From Christensenella sp. UBA1750 (GTDB lineage Bacteria > Bacillota > Clostridia > Christensenellales > UBA1750): a stretch of 64,000 bases of DNA. Made by a program: the position numbers and the translations under genes. The notes beneath the pieces are model-generated. The model saw only the letters and a list, made by a program, of their open reading frames with translations. It was not told the origin of the DNA and did no database searches. The stretch lies in contig DCHO01000044.1 in NCBI GenBank assembly GCA_002315655.1, forward strand, positions 28,925 to 92,924, in the 5' to 3' direction. Shown in pieces: positions 8,239-17,588 of this stretch (within the stretch, counting starts at the first letter, position 1; each line of letters begins with the position of its first letter).

Positions 8239-11200
8239 TTGCGATTAAAGAAGTTAGAAATATACGGGTTTAAGTCCTTCGCAGACCGCGTGACCATGAC
8301 CTTTTCGGACGGCATCACGGGTGTTGTGGGACCCAACGGCAGCGGCAAGAGCAACATCGGCGACGCGGTGCGCTGGGTGTTGGGTGAGCAGAGCGCAAAG
8401 ACGCTGCGCGGCGGAAAAATGGAGGACGTGATCTTCGGCGGCAGCGAAAAGCGCAAGCCCCAGGGCTATTGTGAGGTCTCCCTGACCTTCGACAACACCG
8501 ACGGCACGCTGCCCATCGACTATTCCGAGGTGATGATCACGCGCCGGGTCTATCGCTCCGGCGAATCGGAATATTCCATCAACAAAACGAATTGCCGCCT
8601 TAAAGACATTGTGGACTTGATGCGCGACACAGGCATCGGCCGTGAAGGTTATTCTCTGGTCGGGCAGGGGCGCATTGACGAGATTCTGTCCGTCAAGTCC
8701 GAGGAACGCAGAAGCGTTTTTGAGGAAGCGGCGGGCATTTCCAAGTTCAAGGCGCGGAAGACCGAGGCGGAACGGCGGCTGGACAACACCACGCAGAACA
8801 TGGAGCGCGTGGAGGATATTCTGACCGAGGTGGGCGCAAAACTGCCCTCTCTGGAAAAGCAGGCCGGGAACGCCCGGGAATACATGAAGCTGACGGGCGA
8901 ACTGCGCGGACTTGAAATCAGCTCCTTCTGCGTGAACTTTGACAGGCTATCCGCCCAGCAGGAAAACGCCGAGCAGCAGATGGCGATCCTCAATGTGCAG
9001 GAGGAAAAGAATCAGGCACGCAAGGAGGCACTGTCCGCAGAATCCCGCGAAAAGGAAGAAGCGATTATTGCCTCCGACAGCCGCATTTCCGCGCTGCATG
9101 AGCGGATTTTGGAAAAGACCCGCGAGGCTGAGGTGCTGGAAGGCGATCTCAATCTGCACAAGGAGCGCATTTCCACCGCGAAAAAGGAAATTGCCCGTTT
9201 GCAGGAGGAAAACCGCCAGGCGACCTTATCCGATGCGGAAATGCAGAAGAAAATCGCGGAAAATCAGGAAAAACAGGCAGCCTTGCAGAAAAGCATTGCG
9301 AAGCTGAACGAAGAAAACGAAGCACTGGAAGCACAGACCGAAAGGGCTGCGCAGGAGGTCGCTGACAAGGAAGCGGCTCTGGAAACGGGCAAGGAAGCCA
9401 TGATTCGCTCCCTAAACGCCCTATCCGATGTGCGCTCTGCCACCGCCCGCATAACCGCCACCAAGGAAGCCATCGAAAAGCAGATGGAAAAGGTCGCACC
9501 GGCCATGGAACAGGCGAAAGATGCCTTGGACAAGGCGCAGGAGGAAGCAAAACAGGCGGAAAACGCCCTCATGCAGGAACAGGCAGAGCTTGGAAAAGTC
9601 AAGGAACTGCGGACGCAGGCGGCAGCGAAATTTGCCGCATTGCAGGCGGAAAACCAGCAGCTGAACGGGACAATGCAGCGGGCGTTGGGTGCCCAGCGGG
9701 AAGCCGCGTCACGGCTCAAAATGCTGGAACAGATGCAGCGCGATTACGAAGGCTACGGCGGCGCGGTGAAGGAAGTGCTGCGGCATTTCAGCGGAAACAG
9801 CGGGCTGCACGGCGTGGTTGCGGACATTCTCTCCGTGCCAAAGGACTTTGAAAAGGCCGTGGAAATGGCGCTGGGCGGCGCGATGCAGAACATCGTCTGC
9901 TCCCGCGAGGAAGACGCCAAGGAAATGATCGACTATCTGCGGCAGAACCGCTACGGCCGTGCCACCTTCCTGCCCATGACCTCCGTGCGCGGGCGTGTGC
10001 TGAACAGCTTTGAGCGGCAGGTGCTCTCTATGGACGGGTGCATGGGGCTGGCCTCCGAGCTTGTGTCCTTTGACCCGAAATATAAGGAGATCGTGGAAAA
10101 TCTGCTGGGCAGAACGGTGATCGCAAAGGACTTAAACGCCGGTATCGCCATCATGCGGGCGGGAAAGCACGCCTTCCGACTGGTTACGTTGGAGGGCGAC
10201 GTGATGCACTCCGGCGGCTCTATGACCGGCGGCTCTACCGCGGCAAGAACCACCTCCATTCTGTCCAGAACCAGAGAAATCGAAGAACACAAAGCCGCCG
10301 TAAAGACCCTGACCGAAAAGGTCAGTCAGATTGAAAAGCGGTTTGAGAGCATAAAGATTGACCTTGCGAACGCCCAGAAAAACGTGGACGCGGCGGGGAA
10401 CGAGGTGCACCAGCAGGACATTGCCGTGCTGCGCGAGCAGGAAAAACTGACCCGCGCCCGCGAAAAGGTGCAGGAAGCCATTGATAATCAGGAATATCTG
10501 TCCGCCCAGAAGGAACAGATGGAGACCGGCATCGCCCAGATCACGGAAGAACTGGCCGTCATGTCGGAAAAGACAGGCGCGGCGGAGCAGTATTCTACCA
10601 CCTCCCAGGAGGACATCACCAAGGGTGCACAGGAAATTGCCCTGCTGCGGCGCGACTTGGACGAGCTGCGCGAAAAGCTGGCGGCGAGCAGAGCCGACGA
10701 GGGCGTGAAGCAGACCGAGCTGGAAGCACTGATCCGTGAGGAAAAACGGCTGAATGAGACCGGAGAGGAAGCGCAGAACGCCATTGCCATCCGCAAACGC
10801 GCCGAGGAAAGCCTTTCTCTGCGGCTTGCCGAGGACGAAGGCAGCATCGGCGGACTGCAAAGTCGCATCACGGAAAGCCGTGAAAATGTGCGGCAGGAAA
10901 ACCAGACCTTACAGCAGGAAAACGAGCAGCGCGAGAGCTTGCGCAGCCGTATTTCCAAGCTCTCCGAGGAGCTGGAAAATGTGCAGGAAGCCATGACAGC
11001 GGCGGCGGAAGACAAGCACCGTCTGGAAATGCTGCAAAACAAAACCGCAAACGAATTGAAGACCCTGCTGGACAGAATCTGGGAGCGGTACGAACTGACC
11101 CCCGAAACGGCGAGACCCTTCGTGCTGCCGGATTATCAGGAAAGCGTGTCCAGAAGCCGCATCGACCAACTCAACCGCGCCGTGCGGGCACTGGGGCCTG

Positions 11201-11820
11201 TCAACGTGGCGGCGCTGGACGAATATGAGGAAACAAAGACCCGCTTTGACGAAATGAGCAAACAGCGGGATGACCTCAACAAAGCCAAGGTTGATCTGGA
11301 AAAAATTATTTCCGACCTGCAAAAGAATATGGAAGTCCGCTTTGCGGAGGAATTCTATAAGATCAACGAGCATTTTCAGCGCACCTTCAATCGGATGTTC
11401 GGCGGCGGCACGGCGAAATTGCAGTTGCAGGATGAAAAAGATGTGCTGAATTGCGGCATCGACATCATTGCCCAGCCTCCGGGAAAGAAATTGCAGTTGT
11501 TATCGCTACTTTCCGGCGGCGAGCGGGCACTGACCGCCATCGCCATCCTGTTTGCCATGCTGGAAATCCGCCCGTCGCCCTTCTGCATCTTGGATGAAAT
11601 CGAAGCGGCGCTGGACGAGAGCAACGTAGTGAACTTTGCCGAATATTTGAGAGAGTATTCCGAAAAGACCCAGTTTATCGTGGTTTCCCACAGAAAAGGC
11701 ACCATCGAGCGGTGCGACTCCCTCTACGGTGTGGCCATGGAGGAAAAGGGCGTGTCGCGCATGGTTTCCGTGCTGTTGAGCGAGCTGGACAAGCATTTGG
11801 AGGAGAACGCAAATGAGTGA
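8239..11820 (+). CDS. smc: Chromosome segregation protein SMC
   Basis: SMC forms V-shaped dimers that, with ScpA/ScpB, condense and segregate the chromosome. The 1193-residue protein has the N-terminal Walker A GPNGSGKS (31-38). Two long glutamate- and lysine-rich coiled coils flank a hinge (roughly 510-665, ending in glycine-rich GGSMTGGS). The C-terminal head carries the ABC signature LSGGE (from about 1091) and Walker B FCILDEIEAALD (about 1115). Translation starts at a TTG (8239) with GGAGAG eight bases ahead. The last eight bases overlap ftsY. Confidence 0.97.
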   Translation: MRLKKLEIYGFKSFADRVTMTFSDGITGVVGPNGSGKSNIGDAVRWVLGEQSAKTLRGGKMEDVIFGGSEKRKPQGYCEVSLTFDNTDGTLPIDYSEVMITRRVYRSGESEYSINKTNCRLKDIVDLMRDTGIGREGYSLVGQGRIDEILSVKSEERRSVFEEAAGISKFKARKTEAERRLDNTTQNMERVEDILTEVGAKLPSLEKQAGNAREYMKLTGELRGLEISSFCVNFDRLSAQQENAEQQMAILNVQEEKNQARKEALSAESREKEEAIIASDSRISALHERILEKTREAEVLEGDLNLHKERISTAKKEIARLQEENRQATLSDAEMQKKIAENQEKQAALQKSIAKLNEENEALEAQTERAAQEVADKEAALETGKEAMIRSLNALSDVRSATARITATKEAIEKQMEKVAPAMEQAKDALDKAQEEAKQAENALMQEQAELGKVKELRTQAAAKFAALQAENQQLNGTMQRALGAQREAASRLKMLEQMQRDYEGYGGAVKEVLRHFSGNSGLHGVVADILSVPKDFEKAVEMALGGAMQNIVCSREEDAKEMIDYLRQNRYGRATFLPMTSVRGRVLNSFERQVLSMDGCMGLASELVSFDPKYKEIVENLLGRTVIAKDLNAGIAIMRAGKHAFRLVTLEGDVMHSGGSMTGGSTAARTTSILSRTREIEEHKAAVKTLTEKVSQIEKRFESIKIDLANAQKNVDAAGNEVHQQDIAVLREQEKLTRAREKVQEAIDNQEYLSAQKEQMETGIAQITEELAVMSEKTGAAEQYSTTSQEDITKGAQEIALLRRDLDELREKLAASRADEGVKQTELEALIREEKRLNETGEEAQNAIAIRKRAEESLSLRLAEDEGSIGGLQSRITESRENVRQENQTLQQENEQRESLRSRISKLSEELENVQEAMTAAAEDKHRLEMLQNKTANELKTLLDRIWERYELTPETARPFVLPDYQESVSRSRIDQLNRAVRALGPVNVAALDEYEETKTRFDEMSKQRDDLNKAKVDLEKIISDLQKNMEVRFAEEFYKINEHFQRTFNRMFGGGTAKLQLQDEKDVLNCGIDIIAQPPGKKLQLLSLLSGGERALTAIAILFAMLEIRPSPFCILDEIEAALDESNVVNFAEYLREYSEKTQFIVVSHRKGTIERCDSLYGVAMEEKGVSRMVSVLLSELDKHLEENANE

Positions 11821-12739
11821 AGTGAACGAGAAAAAGGAAAAGAAAGGCCTGTTTGCCCGACTGAAGGAGGGCATGAGCAAGACCAGAGAATCTATCACCC
11901 ACGCCATTGACACATTGGCGGGCGTGTATAAGGAGCTGGACGACGATTTCTATGACGAGCTGGAAATGATCCTGATTTCCGCAGATGTGGGCGTTGCCAC
12001 CACCGAAAAGATCATAGATAAGCTCAAAGAGGAAGTTCGCGCCCGCAGAGAGGGCAATCCCGAGAACGTCAAGGGGATTTTGAAGGAGATTGTGGCCGAC
12101 ATGATGCAGGCCGAGCCCTTCAATCCCCAAAGCCCCACTGTGGTGCTGGTTGTCGGCGTAAACGGCGTTGGCAAAACCACTACCATCGGAAAACTGGGCT
12201 GCTACTATAAGGAGCAGGGCAAAAACGTGATTCTTGCCGCCGCCGATACCTTCCGCGCTGCCGCAACCGAGCAATTAACCATCTGGGCACAGCGGGCGGG
12301 TGTGCCCATCGTGGCGCACGGCGAGGGCGCAGACCCCGCCGCCGTGGTGTTCGACGCTGTGGCCTCCGCCAAGGCGAAAAAGGCTGATCTGCTCATCATT
12401 GATACCGCAGGGCGTCTGCACAACAAGACGCATTTGATGGAGGAGCTGAAAAAGATCCGCCGCGTCATTGACCGCGACTTCCCCGAGGCCACCGTGCGCG
12501 TCTTTATGGTGTTGGACGGCACCACGGGACAGAACGGCGTTTCCCAGGCGCGGGTCTTCCGGGATGCCGTGGATGTGGACGGCATCATCTTGACCAAGCT
12601 GGACGGCACCGCCAAGGGCGGCGTGGTCATCTCCATTCAGGAGGAACTGAAACTGCCCGTGTACTTCATCGGTGTGGGCGAACAGAAGGAAGATTTGCAG
12701 GTGTTTGATCCAAAGGACTATGCCGAAGCGATTTTCTGA
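11813..12739 (+). CDS. ftsY: Signal recognition particle receptor FtsY
   Basis: FtsY is the membrane-associated SRP receptor GTPase that accepts ribosome-nascent chain complexes from Ffh. The 308-residue protein has a short lysine-rich N-terminal tail and then the N domain. The G domain holds VGVNGVGKTTTIGKL (G1, about residues 115-128), ADTFRAAATEQL, DTAGR and TKLDGTAKGG. It lacks the long acidic A domain of the E. coli protein, as usual in Firmicutes. It starts inside the smc stop region. Confidence 0.96.
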   Translation: MSEVNEKKEKKGLFARLKEGMSKTRESITHAIDTLAGVYKELDDDFYDELEMILISADVGVATTEKIIDKLKEEVRARREGNPENVKGILKEIVADMMQAEPFNPQSPTVVLVVGVNGVGKTTTIGKLGCYYKEQGKNVILAAADTFRAAATEQLTIWAQRAGVPIVAHGEGADPAAVVFDAVASAKAKKADLLIIDTAGRLHNKTHLMEELKKIRRVIDRDFPEATVRVFMVLDGTTGQNGVSQARVFRDAVDVDGIILTKLDGTAKGGVVISIQEELKLPVYFIGVGEQKEDLQVFDPKDYAEAIF

Positions 12740-12757
12740 CGATTCGGAGAGCAGAAA

Positions 12758-12980
12758 ATGGAATACACAAACGTGATTTCTGCGGAAGAATACATGAATT
12801 TGCGCAAAAGCGTCGGCTGGACGGAGTTTCCCTTGGAACAGGCGCAACAGGGTATTGACCACACCTATTTCCTCGTTTGCGCCCGCGAGGGCGGCAGGGT
12901 GGTCGGCTGCGTCCGGCTTTGCGGAGCGTCCGAACTATTACGCCGGGGCGGGCATGGAGATCAAATTCATCGGAGAATAG
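12758..12980 (+). pseudogene. GNAT acetyltransferase remnant with internal deletion
   Basis: The frame from 12758 encodes about 52 residues that look like a small GNAT enzyme N terminus (AEEYMNLRKSVGW, then YFLVCAREGGRVVGCVRL). It then loses similarity. In the next frame, from about 12915, the sequence continues GFAERPNYYAGAGMEIKF and stops at 12978-12980, which looks like the C-terminal end of the same family. About 60-70 residues carrying the acetyl-CoA loop are therefore missing, and the two ends are out of frame. It is most simply a deletion-scarred gene between ftsY and the GH42-like gene. A short, still translated protein of 79 residues is the alternative. Confidence 0.7.
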
Positions 12981-12993
12981 GAAGGAACTTCCC

Positions 12994-15147
12994 ATGAATC
13001 GGAGAGAAGCGCTGAAAATTCTGGCCTCAGAGCCGGTGTTCTGGTCACGGATGGGTTTCGGCTACGACCCGCCGCGGCTCAAGGACGGAAAGCCCATCAT
13101 TTTCAATGAGAATTACGCAGAATACCGGCGGGTGCATGACGATTTCGGCAAAGCCGGCATCCGCATCCACACCTGCATCCTGTTCTCCGGATGGGTGGGC
13201 GTGGATAAGTACGACTATTCCGCCACGGACAGATGCTTGGACGAGCTGTTGGGCGGAAACGATTGGCTCTTTATCCCGCGTATCAAGCTCAATGTGCCGC
13301 CGGACTGGTGCAAGGTGCACCCCGAGGAGGTTTTCGTTTATTGCAACGGTCCCCGCAAAGCCGAGGACATTGCCGCGTTGGTGAACACGGACAAGCACGA
13401 CTGGTTCGGCTTCGAGTCGCCCGACGGCTACCCCGTCAACGGCGGCACGGGCTTTACAGATGACCGTCCAAATGTGGGCGGTGTGATCGGCTTGCAGAGC
13501 TTTTCCTCCGAGGTTTGGCTGCACGATGCGGGAATCGCGCTGGAAAAGCTCATGGAGCATCTGGAAAATGGGAAGTACGGCGACAGGATCATGGGCTACC
13601 ATGTAGCCTGGGGCTGCTGCGGCGAAACGACCCAGTGGGGAGCATGGCGACCCTCAAACGAAAATTATCGCGGGGATTACGGCATTTCGCACCTTGCGGA
13701 CTTCCGCAGATGGGCAATCGAAAAGTACGGCAGTGAAAAAGAGGCGCTTGCTTCGTGGAAGCTGTCGGAGGACACCGATTTTGCGCATTTGGAGCCGCCC
13801 TGCCCCAATGACCGCGAACGCACAGGGCATGATCTGGCAGGGGATTACTATTCGGATTGCGCCCTCATGCCCGACTACAACGCCTTTCTTTCCGAGAAAA
13901 ATGCCGATGCTGTGGAAGCCCTGTGCAGACTGGTACACGAAAAGTCCGGCAAGCTGGCGGGTGCGTTTTACGGCTACATGATGGTACCCCAGTGCGCTTA
14001 TTCCGGGCATCTGGCATTGGAGCGGATTCTCAACTCGCCCCATGTGGACTTCCTCTGCTCGCCCAAGTCCTACGACTGGCACACCGTCGGCGAACCGGGC
14101 GGCGAACAGTGCCCATCCCGCTCCTACAACCGCAAAAAGCTGTGGCTGGACGAGGTGGACAACCGCACGCACTTGGAGCGGCGCGGCACGAACGACATGA
14201 CGCACAACATGGAAGAAACCTTGACGGTGTTGTGGCGCGAGTGCATGAAAAACCTGACCGGCAACCAGAATTTCTGGTGGATGGACTTAGGCGAGGGCTG
14301 GTTTGATGACCCGGAGATCATGGCAAACATCAAAACCATGTTTGAGGTGCAGAAAAAGGTCAATGAAACGCCGCATCGTTCGGTTTCCGAGGTGCTTCTG
14401 GTGGTGGACGAAGATTCTCTGCTGCGCAGCAAGGTTTCTGTTGGATTAACCGAAGCTCTGCGCAAGCGCTTTGACCGGGAAGCCAAATTGACGGGCGCGC
14501 CGGTGGATATGTTCCGCCTCCGCGACCTTACGGCCATGGATTTGTCGCAATACAAGGTCATTTGCTTCATAGACACAGCCTATCTCCCGGATGCGCTCTG
14601 GGAAAAGATTCGCCCCCGGATGAGGAAAAACGCAACGATTGTGTGGAACTATTGCTGCGGCGTGCTGAACCCGGAATACGATCTGTCACACGGAAAGAAG
14701 ATCACGGGCTTTGCCGTGCGGGAAGCGGAAGTCCACAGCAGCTTCCTTTACGACAACATTCACCGCGACTTCACGCCGTTGCGCATCGAGGCGGAAACGG
14801 GCGTGACTGCGGTGCTGAAAGACGAGAACGGTATCGTGCTGGGCAAAAAGGCGGAGGAGACCGGCATTTCCTACTATGCCGCCGAACCCGTACTGACCTA
14901 TAATCTCCTGCATGACATTTTCGCGGAAAGTAATGTGCATTTCTATGCGGACGCGCCCTGTGCCGTCTATGCGGACAATCGCCTGCTGTCGCTGTTCTCC
15001 CACTTTTCTGCCGTGGAGGGCGAAATCACCCTGCCGGAGAAAATGACCCTGCGAAACCTGAAAACAGGGGAGGTATGGGAAAACGTGGACGTTCTGCCCG
15101 TTTCCCTGCCCGAAAAGCGCATGGAATTGTATGAAATCCTACGTTAA
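12994..15147 (+). CDS. Putative glycoside hydrolase, GH42-like TIM barrel
   Basis: This 717-residue cytoplasmic protein has no signal peptide. Its first ~450 residues read like a beta/alpha barrel of the GH-A clan. VAWGCCGETTQWGAW holds a candidate acid/base Glu at the end of a strand, and KLWLDEVDNRTH a candidate nucleophile Glu. The tryptophan-rich NFWWMDLGEGWFDD lies further on. Residues ~470-600 resemble the glutamine-amidotransferase-like domain that follows the barrel in GH42 enzymes (VLLVVDEDSLLR, VICFIDTAYLPD). A small beta domain closes the protein. I cannot name the substrate; beta-galactosides are the family default. The start at 12994 has AAGGA upstream. It sits in a spot between ftsY and ylxM that is normally gene-free. 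Confidence 0.6.
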   Translation: MNRREALKILASEPVFWSRMGFGYDPPRLKDGKPIIFNENYAEYRRVHDDFGKAGIRIHTCILFSGWVGVDKYDYSATDRCLDELLGGNDWLFIPRIKLNVPPDWCKVHPEEVFVYCNGPRKAEDIAALVNTDKHDWFGFESPDGYPVNGGTGFTDDRPNVGGVIGLQSFSSEVWLHDAGIALEKLMEHLENGKYGDRIMGYHVAWGCCGETTQWGAWRPSNENYRGDYGISHLADFRRWAIEKYGSEKEALASWKLSEDTDFAHLEPPCPNDRERTGHDLAGDYYSDCALMPDYNAFLSEKNADAVEALCRLVHEKSGKLAGAFYGYMMVPQCAYSGHLALERILNSPHVDFLCSPKSYDWHTVGEPGGEQCPSRSYNRKKLWLDEVDNRTHLERRGTNDMTHNMEETLTVLWRECMKNLTGNQNFWWMDLGEGWFDDPEIMANIKTMFEVQKKVNETPHRSVSEVLLVVDEDSLLRSKVSVGLTEALRKRFDREAKLTGAPVDMFRLRDLTAMDLSQYKVICFIDTAYLPDALWEKIRPRMRKNATIVWNYCCGVLNPEYDLSHGKKITGFAVREAEVHSSFLYDNIHRDFTPLRIEAETGVTAVLKDENGIVLGKKAEETGISYYAAEPVLTYNLLHDIFAESNVHFYADAPCAVYADNRLLSLFSHFSAVEGEITLPEKMTLRNLKTGEVWENVDVLPVSLPEKRMELYEILR

Positions 15148-15183
15148 GATTCTGAAAAAATGCAAACTGTAAAGGCAAAGAGC

Positions 15184-15212
15184 TTGACATTTCAAGGGCG
15201 ACATTGTATAAT
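15184..15212 (+). promoter_or_regulatory. Consensus promoter for the ylxM-ffh operon
   Basis: TTGACA at 15184-15189 and TATAAT at 15207-15212 are both perfect and are 17 bases apart. It separates the SRP operon from the GH42-like gene, so that gene does not drive ffh. Confidence 0.9.
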
Positions 15213-15270
15213 GTCCGAGGTGTCAAGCTCTGCTGCTTGATAGGGAAGGTCTGCAAAGGAGGAAAGGCGC

Positions 15271-15612
15271 ATGGAACCGGGAAAAAACGCGGAGATTGCC
15301 ATGCTGCTGGACTTCTACGGGCCGCTGCTCACCGAGAAGCAGCGGGAAATGCTCAAATGCCGCGTGGAGGAAGACCTGACCTTGGGCGAGATTGCGGAAA
15401 GCTTTTCCGTGTCCCGGCAGGCGGTCAATGACGCTCTCAAAAAGGCGGAAAAGACCTTGCTGGAAATGGAAGAGAAGCTGCATCTGGTACAGCGGTACAG
15501 AACCCTGCACGAGGAGGTCGGAAAGGCGTATGAAGCCTTGGAGACCGGCGACAGCATGAGCGCGGCACAAATACTGAAAACCATGAGGGAGGAGGGCTTC
15601 TATGGCGTTTGA
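15271..15612 (+). CDS. ylxM: YlxM/p13-like SRP-associated DNA-binding protein
   Basis: YlxM is a small helix-turn-helix protein found next to ffh in Firmicutes; in Streptococcus it modulates the SRP GTPase. The 113-residue product has a sigma-70 region-4-like HTH (LGEIAESFSVSRQAVNDALKK, about residues 41-61) after the family opening LLDFYGPLLTEKQREM. A charged helical tail follows. Its end overlaps ffh by 11 bases, which implies tight translational coupling. Confidence 0.92.
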   Translation: MEPGKNAEIAMLLDFYGPLLTEKQREMLKCRVEEDLTLGEIAESFSVSRQAVNDALKKAEKTLLEMEEKLHLVQRYRTLHEEVGKAYEALETGDSMSAAQILKTMREEGFYGV

Positions 15613-16939
15613 AGGACTTACGGATAAGCTGCAGGCGGCGTTTTCAAAATTAAGCGGACGCGGCAAGCTCACCGAAAAGGACGTAAAGGAAGCGATGCGC
15701 GAGGTGCGCATGGCGCTGCTGGAAGCCGACGTCAACTTCCTTGTGGTCAAGGACTTCATCAAGAAGGTCACGGATCGCGCCGTGGGCGAGCAGGTTTTCG
15801 ACACCCTGAACGCCGGGCAGACCGTGGTGAAGATCGTCCGCGAGGAAATGACCGCCATGATGGGCGGCACCCATTCCCGCATCGAGTTCACCGGCAATCC
15901 CCCCACCGTCATCATGCTGATCGGTTTGCAGGGTGCAGGTAAAACCACCCTTGCAGGGAAATTGGCCGGAATGCTGCTCAAGCAGGGCAAAAAGCCCATG
16001 CTGGTGGCTGCGGACGTGTACCGTCCCGCCGCCATCAAGCAGTTACAGATCGTAGGCTCTCAGGTGAATGTTCCCGTCTTTGAGATGGGGCAGGATAAGC
16101 CCGTTTCCATCGTGCGTGCGGCAAAGAAGGAAGCCATAAGAACCCTGCATGATGTGATGATCGTCGATACCGCAGGCCGCTTGCAGATCGACGACACGTT
16201 AATGACCGAGCTGGAAGACATCAAGGCCGAGTTGAACCCGCAGGAAATTCTGCTGGTGGTCGATGCCATGACCGGTCAGGAAGCCGTCAATGTGGCCAAG
16301 ACCTTTGACGAGCGCCTGAACCTTACCGGCGTTGTGCTCTCCAAGCTGGACGGCGACACAAGAGGCGGCGCGGCGCTCTCCATTCGCGCTGTCACAGGCA
16401 AGCCCATCAAGTTCGCCTCCATCGGCGAAAAGCTGGATCAGATTGAGCCCTTCCACCCCGACCGCATGGCGTCCCGCATCCTCGGCATGGGCGATGTGCT
16501 CACCCTCATCGACAAGGCTGTGGAGGCCGTGGATGAGAAAAAGGCGGTGGAGTTGGAGCAGAAGCTTAGGAAGAACCAGTTCACGCTGGAGGACTTCTTA
16601 GAGCAGTTCCAGCAGGTGCGCAAAATGGGCGGCATGGCCGATATGCTCTCGATGCTCCCCGGCGGCAACAAGATCGCCTCGGAGGTCGATGAGGACGAAG
16701 TCAACAAGTCCATGGGCAAGACCGAGGCCATCATCCGCTCCATGACCCCGAAGGAGAGAAGAAATCCCGGCATCTTAAACGCTTCCCGGAAGCGCAGAAT
16801 CGCCGCAGGCTCCGGCACAACCGTGCAGCAGGTCAATCAGCTCTTAAAGCAGTTTGAACAGAGCCAGCAGATGATGAAGCAGTTCACCAAGATGGGAAAA
16901 GGCGGAAAATTCGGGAGAAAGTTCCCCTTCAAATTCTAA
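15602..16939 (+). CDS. ffh: Signal recognition particle protein Ffh
   Basis: Ffh with 4.5S/scRNA binds signal sequences and targets ribosomes to FtsY. The 445-residue protein has the N domain, then the G domain with GLQGAGKTTLAGKLAG (from about 108), DVYRPAA, DTAGRLQ and SKLDGDTRGGAA. The C-terminal M domain begins near 300 and is rich in Met (MGGMADMLSMLPG, QQMMKQFTKMGKGG). The ending GRKFPFKF is basic, as expected for RNA binding. Confidence 0.97.
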   Translation: MAFEGLTDKLQAAFSKLSGRGKLTEKDVKEAMREVRMALLEADVNFLVVKDFIKKVTDRAVGEQVFDTLNAGQTVVKIVREEMTAMMGGTHSRIEFTGNPPTVIMLIGLQGAGKTTLAGKLAGMLLKQGKKPMLVAADVYRPAAIKQLQIVGSQVNVPVFEMGQDKPVSIVRAAKKEAIRTLHDVMIVDTAGRLQIDDTLMTELEDIKAELNPQEILLVVDAMTGQEAVNVAKTFDERLNLTGVVLSKLDGDTRGGAALSIRAVTGKPIKFASIGEKLDQIEPFHPDRMASRILGMGDVLTLIDKAVEAVDEKKAVELEQKLRKNQFTLEDFLEQFQQVRKMGGMADMLSMLPGGNKIASEVDEDEVNKSMGKTEAIIRSMTPKERRNPGILNASRKRRIAAGSGTTVQQVNQLLKQFEQSQQMMKQFTKMGKGGKFGRKFPFKF

Positions 16940-16948
16940 ACGATATTG

Positions 16949-16969
16949 ATTCCAAACATCCTTTGGAAT
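16949..16969 (+). promoter_or_regulatory. Hairpin in the ffh-rpsP gap
   Basis: ATTCCAAA (16949-16956) and TTTGGAAT (16962-16969) form a perfect 8-bp stem with a five-base loop, 45 bases before rpsP. No T-run follows. It could be a processing site or a leader control element for the ribosomal protein; this is speculative. Confidence 0.35.
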
Positions 16970-17013
16970 GATATAAATTCAACTTTCTACTTTATTTTCG
17001 GAGGTACACTAAA

Positions 17014-17259
17014 ATGGCAGTTAAGATTCGTCTCAAGAGAATGGGTATGCGCGGTGAGCCCTTCTACCGCATCGTCGTGGCTGATTCCCGCACCCCCCGC
17101 GATGGCCGTTTCATCGAAGAAATCGGCACCTTCAACCCCGTGAAGGGCGACAAGGAAATCTCCCTCGATGTTGAGCGTGCCAAGTATTGGCTGGGCGTCG
17201 GCGCACAGCCCACCCAGACCGTCAAGACCGTTCTGCGCAAGGGCGGCGCGATCGACTAA
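17014..17259 (+). CDS. rpsP: 30S ribosomal protein S16
   Basis: The 81-residue protein begins [31 protein letters not shown] within its first 31 residues, which is the S16 signature, and contains [10 protein letters not shown]. The ribosome site CGGAGGT is strong. The order ffh-rpsP-khpA-rimM-trmD is the standard Firmicutes operon. Confidence 0.97.
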   Translation: MAVKIRLKRMGMRGEPFYRIVVADSRTPRDGRFIEEIGTFNPVKGDKEISLDVERAKYWLGVGAQPTQTVKTVLRKGGAID

Positions 17260-17301
17260 TTCCGGTCGATTCCCGTACCACCCCGACAACTGGAGGACAA
17301 C

Positions 17302-17529
17302 ATGACGGAACTGGTTAAGTACATTGCACAGTCCCTCGTCGATCATCCCGAAGAAGTCACCGTGACCGAGGTGCAGGGTGAGCAGGCGCTCATTCTGGAG
17401 CTTCGCGTTGCGCCCGACGATATGGGAAAGGTCATCGGCAAGCAGGGACGCATCGCCAAGGCGATCCGCTCCGTGGTGAAGGCCGCAAGCCTCAAATCCG
17501 GGCAGACCGTGATGGTTGAAATCGTGTAA
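17302..17529 (+). CDS. khpA: KH-domain RNA-binding protein KhpA
   Basis: KhpA (YlqC) is a small KH-domain protein that partners KhpB and binds many RNAs in Firmicutes, affecting cell division. The 75-residue sequence is one KH domain with the GxxG loop in KVIGKQGRIAKAIR (about residues 46-59). It lies between rpsP and rimM, its usual place. GGAGG at 17292-17296 marks the start. An intrinsic terminator follows directly. Confidence 0.94.
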   Translation: MTELVKYIAQSLVDHPEEVTVTEVQGEQALILELRVAPDDMGKVIGKQGRIAKAIRSVVKAASLKSGQTVMVEIV

Positions 17530-17535
17530 ATCAGC

Positions 17536-17572
17536 AAAAAAGGAGCATTCTGAAAGACGGATGCTCCTTTTT
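17536..17572 (+). terminator. Intrinsic terminator after khpA
   Basis: AAAAAGGAGCAT (17537-17548) pairs with ATGCTCCTTTTT (17561-17572), and the T-run is part of the stem. It splits the rpsP-khpA segment from rimM-trmD. Because no clear promoter lies between, partial read-through is likely. Confidence 0.8.
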
Positions 17573-17588
17573 CACAAAGGATTTTTGT

